From JAADEM01 sp965371855 (GTDB lineage: Bacteria > Bacteroidota > Bacteroidia > Bacteroidales > Marinilabiliaceae), in contig CBDUZZ010000111.1 in the NCBI GenBank assembly GCA_965371855.1, positions 1-8,597 of the forward strand: a stretch of DNA of 8,597 nucleotides. The letters run 5' to 3'. A program made the translations under genes and the position numbers. Positions 6,994 through 8,597 of the stretch are shown here, piece after piece. Every line of letters begins with the position of its first letter. The first letter of the stretch is position 1. The notes beneath the pieces were generated by a model. The model did no database searches. It was given only the letters and a program-made list of their open reading frames with translations, and had not been told where the DNA came from.

Positions 6994-7328
6994 ATGTTGT
7001 TCGGAGATAGACTTTCAGAACTTAGGAAGAAGAAAAAATGTCGCAGGACGACCTTGTAAAAAAAATAGGGGTTCATGCTCCTGTGATTGGAAGGTATGAA
7101 AGAAGCGAAGTAAAACCTTCTATTGAAGTGGCTGTTAAAATCGCTGAAGCTTTCGAGGTTTCATTAGATTATTTGGTAGGGGAAGGCATTAACGCCCATT
7201 TTGATAAAAAAACAGTACAAAGGCTTCAAGATATTAAAAGCCTTGCACCTCAGAATAAGGATAAATTGTTTTTCCTTATTGATACGGTAATTCGTGATAA
7301 TAAAGCTAAACAGGCATACGCTGGATAA
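6994..7328 (+). pseudogene. XRE/Cro-family HTH regulator with a one-base frame break
   Basis: Downstream of the break, 7038-7328 encodes 96 aa with most of an HTH_3 domain: MSQDDLVKKIGVHAPVIGRYE (helices 2-3), then KPSIEVAVKIAEAFEVSLDYLVGEG, followed by a 46-residue helical tail. The missing first helix is present just upstream: ATG at 6994 opens MLFGDRLSELRKKKK, typical of XRE N-termini, but in another frame, which otherwise stops at 7057-7059. The distance 6994-7038 is 44 bases, so adding one A to the six-A run at 7033-7038 would join them into a normal protein of about 111 aa. Explanations are a sequencing or assembly error in the homopolymer, a true mutation, or recoding. Translation from 7038 alone is possible (AGGAAG lies upstream) but would lack helix 1. 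It lies 11 bases before the antitoxin gene and is likely its transcriptional regulator. Confidence 0.75.
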
Positions 7329-7339
7329 AACTTTAAACT

Positions 7340-7540
7340 ATGAAGCAACTTACTTTAAATATAAGCGACAATAAATTTCACACTTTCTTGGAGTTTATTA
7401 AAACGCTGGATTACGTAGAAGTGCCGGAAGTGAATAAAAAGGCATTGAACGAACTGCAAAGCAGCCTTAACCAAGTTAAATTGATGCAGGAAGGTAAAAT
7501 TGAAAAACAATCGGCTGAAGATTTCTTAAATGAGTTGTAG
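7340..7540 (+). CDS. Antitoxin-like protein paired with a RelE-family toxin
   Basis: A 66-aa protein that I place by context and general form. It has a short beta-like start (MKQLTLNIS), a helix with FHTFLEFIKTLDYVEV, a predicted helical middle (ALNELQSSLNQVKLMQEGK) and a C-terminus SAEDFLNEL. Small Bacteroidota antitoxins next to RelE/ParE toxins often show this plan, with an EGK...S.E-FLNEL tail thought to wrap the toxin. No HTH, AbrB or complete ribbon-helix-helix fold is evident, so it may not bind DNA on its own; the adjacent XRE gene could supply that role. The stop codon overlaps the toxin gene by 11 bases, which suggests translational coupling and fixed stoichiometry. Confidence 0.7.
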   Translation: MKQLTLNISDNKFHTFLEFIKTLDYVEVPEVNKKALNELQSSLNQVKLMQEGKIEKQSAEDFLNEL

Positions 7541-7865
7541 CGTATATCCAACCCCCGATTTTAAAAAGTTTTTCAAGAAGCTTTCTAAAAAACATCCTTC
7601 CCTAAAAGCTGATTTGCAAGGACTTGTTGAAATCCTGAAAGAACAGCCGGACTCCGGCATTAATCTTGGCTATGGCATTCATAAAGTGCGCATGGCTATT
7701 ACCTCAAAGGACAAAGGCAAATCCGGCGGAGCAAGAGTTATCACTTACCTTGTAACAGAAGATAACGAGGTTTACCTCGTTTTTATTTACGACAAGAGCC
7801 AACTTGAAAATATTACCAAAGAACAAATTATGGGACTGCTCAAAAAAGCAGGGCTTATAAAGTAA
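7530..7865 (+). CDS. Type II toxin, RelE/HigB family
   Basis: A 111-aa protein of the RelE/ParE superfamily, closest in appearance to HigB2/RelE mRNA interferases, which cut mRNA in the ribosomal A-site. Order of elements: a beta strand with YPTPDFKKFFKKLSKKHPSL (6-25); a helix to about 38; GYGIHKVRMAI (47-57); the basic loop SKDKGKSGGARVITYLV (59-75); then EVYLVFIYDKSQLENIT (80-96) and a final helix KEQIMGLLKKAGLIK. R54, R69, Y87 and K89 are the plausible catalytic or RNA-binding residues by analogy with family members. Length is full and the core motifs are intact, so the toxin looks functional. The start ATG (7530) lies within the antitoxin's last codons. A terminator follows directly. Confidence 0.87.
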   Translation: MSCSVYPTPDFKKFFKKLSKKHPSLKADLQGLVEILKEQPDSGINLGYGIHKVRMAITSKDKGKSGGARVITYLVTEDNEVYLVFIYDKSQLENITKEQIMGLLKKAGLIK

Positions 7866-7888
7866 AAAGCCCGGACTTGCCAGGCTTT
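7866..7888. terminator. Hairpin terminator, probably bidirectional
   Basis: AAAGCC (7866-7871) pairs with GGCTTT (7883-7888), and GG (7873-7874) pairs inside with CC (7880-7881). On the plus strand a T-rich stretch (TATTTATATTTTT) follows, ending the toxin operon 3 bases after its stop. On the minus strand the stem ends in five T residues, and it lies 6 bases after the stop of the convergent exported-protein gene. One hairpin can therefore serve both transcripts. Confidence 0.75.
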
Positions 7889-7893
7889 GCTAT

Positions 7894-8289
7894 TTATATT
7901 TTTAAAGTGTAAATTGATTCTATTCCTTTCCCTTTCTGTAATGCTGGATTAAAACGAAGCAATTTCAGCTTATCAATAAGCATTGTCTTGATTTCTGATT
8001 TAATTTCCTGTTTAAACCTAAAACAAATTGGTTTACCTTTAGAATCAATTATTATATCAACTAAGACGTACTCATAATTTGTCTGCTTCTTCACCAAATC
8101 TTTTAATGTACTAACATCTTTCTGAAAACATTTTTTTATTGAGGGTGGAGTCTCCCATACTACAATCAAATTTTCTCCTAATAAAGAATCATAATGCGCA
8201 AAAGAGTCCTCGCAATTTACAGTATCTACTTGAGCATTAGCGCAAATACTTGCAGACAAAACAAAAAATAACGTAATGACTTTTACCAT
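7894..8289 (-). CDS. Small exported protein with TonB-C-like domain
   Basis: A 131-aa protein with a Sec signal peptide: MVK, hydrophobic VITLFFVLSASICA, then a likely cleavage after ANA (about 17-19). The mature part is a polar segment with two cysteines (26, 54), followed by a C-terminal half that resembles the TonB_C fold: YEYVLVDIIIDSKGKPICF (72-90), a helix EIKTMLIDKLKLLRFNPA (99-116) and a closing strand GKGIESIYTLKI. In the energy-transducer family the equivalent text is V.F.I..dG.....v followed by a helix, a W/F.P..., G..v...y.lp; here the usual W is F113. Without a membrane anchor it is not a complete TonB, so it is a periplasmic protein of unknown role. Its ATG overlaps the stop of an upstream open frame, suggesting coupled expression. 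Confidence 0.65.
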   Translation of the reverse strand: MVKVITLFFVLSASICANAQVDTVNCEDSFAHYDSLLGENLIVVWETPPSIKKCFQKDVSTLKDLVKKQTNYEYVLVDIIIDSKGKPICFRFKQEIKSEIKTMLIDKLKLLRFNPALQKGKGIESIYTLKI

Positions 8290-8486
8290 CTTCTCGGGAT
8301 TCTATATATAAAATGCCACCATTCAGAACTATAATATTGTGATGGACTCAGATTAAAAGACTGTGATTGATAAAAACTAATATTCCCCATTAAATCTGTG
8401 CCATGAGAAGAGTATAATCCTTGATTTTTATATGCATGGATAAATCCTAACCTTTCCCACGCTCCCGCACGATTGCATCGTGTGGG
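8283..8486 (-). pseudogene. C-terminal fragment of a possible VanX/M15-like peptidase, 5' end missing
   Basis: A 67-codon open minus-strand frame ending in TAA (8283-8285) and bounded upstream by TAA (8487-8489). It has no start codon except an internal ATG at 8390. The first ten or so codons (PTRCNRAGAW) come from a REP-like hairpin and its flank. From about 8455 on it reads like a genuine protein end: ERLGFIHAYKNQ, then SSHGTDLMGN, then QYYSSEWWHFIYR. The EWWHF motif is the hallmark of VanX-type D-Ala-D-Ala dipeptidases (M15), where E is the general base and H a zinc ligand; SSHGTDL could be a degraded form of the SxHxxGxAxD zinc motif. The N-terminal part is absent, so it is probably a remnant cut off at the repeat. 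The M15 link is a motif impression and could be wrong. It overlaps the start of the exported-protein gene by 7 bases. Confidence 0.4.
8456..8486. repeat. REP-like hairpin, copy 1
   Basis: The flank CCCACGCT (8456-8463) is followed by a 10-bp stem: CCC-G-CACGAT (8464-8473), loop TGC (8474-8476), ATCGTG-T-GGG (8477-8486). The stem has a single G.T pair at position 4. It shares flank, loop and G.T position with the copy at 8543-8573. Such short palindromes with a conserved flank resemble REP sequences mobilised by RAYT (Y1) transposases; none is in this window. Confidence 0.65.
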
Positions 8487-8542
8487 TTAATTAATAACAA
8501 TAACATCATCCAACATTCCTTTTTCACCTGCCCTACAAACCA

Positions 8543-8573
8543 CCCTCGCTGGCGCGGATTTGCAATCCGTGCC
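8543..8573. repeat. REP-like hairpin, copy 2
   Basis: The flank CCCTCGCT (8543-8550) is followed by a 10-bp stem: GGC-G-CGGATT (8551-8560), loop TGC (8561-8563), AATCCG-T-GCC (8564-8573). It lies in the same orientation as copy 1, 87 bases away. The two stems differ at many positions, yet each remains paired, including the unusual G.T pair. The 56 bases between the copies (8487-8542) are AT-rich with no gene, and the last 24 bases of the window show nothing recognisable. Confidence 0.7.
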
Positions 8574-8597
8574 ATTAACTATAACTATTTTACTACT

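Noticed and set aside
7030..7042. Programmed -1 frameshift site in the XRE gene
   Set aside because: The run is G AAA AAA T, not a good X XXY YYZ heptamer, and no stimulatory stem was seen just downstream; a lost A is simpler.
7894..8289. Full TonB energy transducer
   Set aside because: There is a cleavable signal peptide instead of an anchor, and no proline-rich periplasmic spanner; only the C-terminal half resembles TonB_C.

Overview
The window looks like a chromosomal segment of a low-GC Bacteroidota (Bacteroidetes) bacterium. Four things point there: a single-chain SecDF fusion; a TIGR02757/DUF2400 protein; promoter elements of the Bacteroidota type (TAnnTTTG at -7, with TTTG about 20 bases upstream in the best case); and A-rich leaders without clear Shine-Dalgarno sites. 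The genus cannot be fixed from the sequence alone.

Positions 1-6300 are a conserved housekeeping block, all on the minus strand. In transcription order it holds secDF (Sec translocase motor, fused), a rho-independent terminator, a tatA-type Tat translocase gene with its own promoter, a CaCA-family cation/Ca2+ antiporter, a LolD-type ABC ATPase and a DUF2400 protein. The last three are closely spaced (68, 6 and 28 bases) and probably form one transcription unit, perhaps starting at tatA. The theme is envelope work: Sec export, Tat export, ion exchange and possibly lipoprotein release. Short tandem or direct repeats sit in the two spacers around tatA.

Positions 6300-7000 are mostly non-coding. 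They hold the secDF promoter, an unassigned AT-rich stretch, and a 162-base element bounded by 11-base inverted repeats with strong internal hairpins (MITE-like). The open frames over this element are read-through. One small membrane-peptide frame (49 codons) runs into its right end.

Positions 6925-7890 are a plus-strand accessory module: a well-formed promoter, an XRE-family HTH regulator whose reading frame is broken by one base in an A-run, a 66-aa antitoxin-like protein and a RelE/HigB-type toxin overlapping it by 11 bases. A hairpin terminator follows, probably serving both strands. The antitoxin has no visible DNA-binding domain, so the HTH gene may be the operon's regulator.

Positions 7890-8597 hold, on the minus strand, a small exported protein with a TonB-C-like C-terminal half. 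Overlapping its start is a 67-codon open frame without a start codon, carrying an EWWHF motif reminiscent of VanX/M15 metallopeptidases. That frame begins inside one of two REP-like hairpins. The hairpins share their architecture (10-bp stem, TGC loop, one G.T pair at the same place, the same 8-base flank) but not their stem sequence. This right-hand third looks like an accessory region shaped by small mobile repeats.
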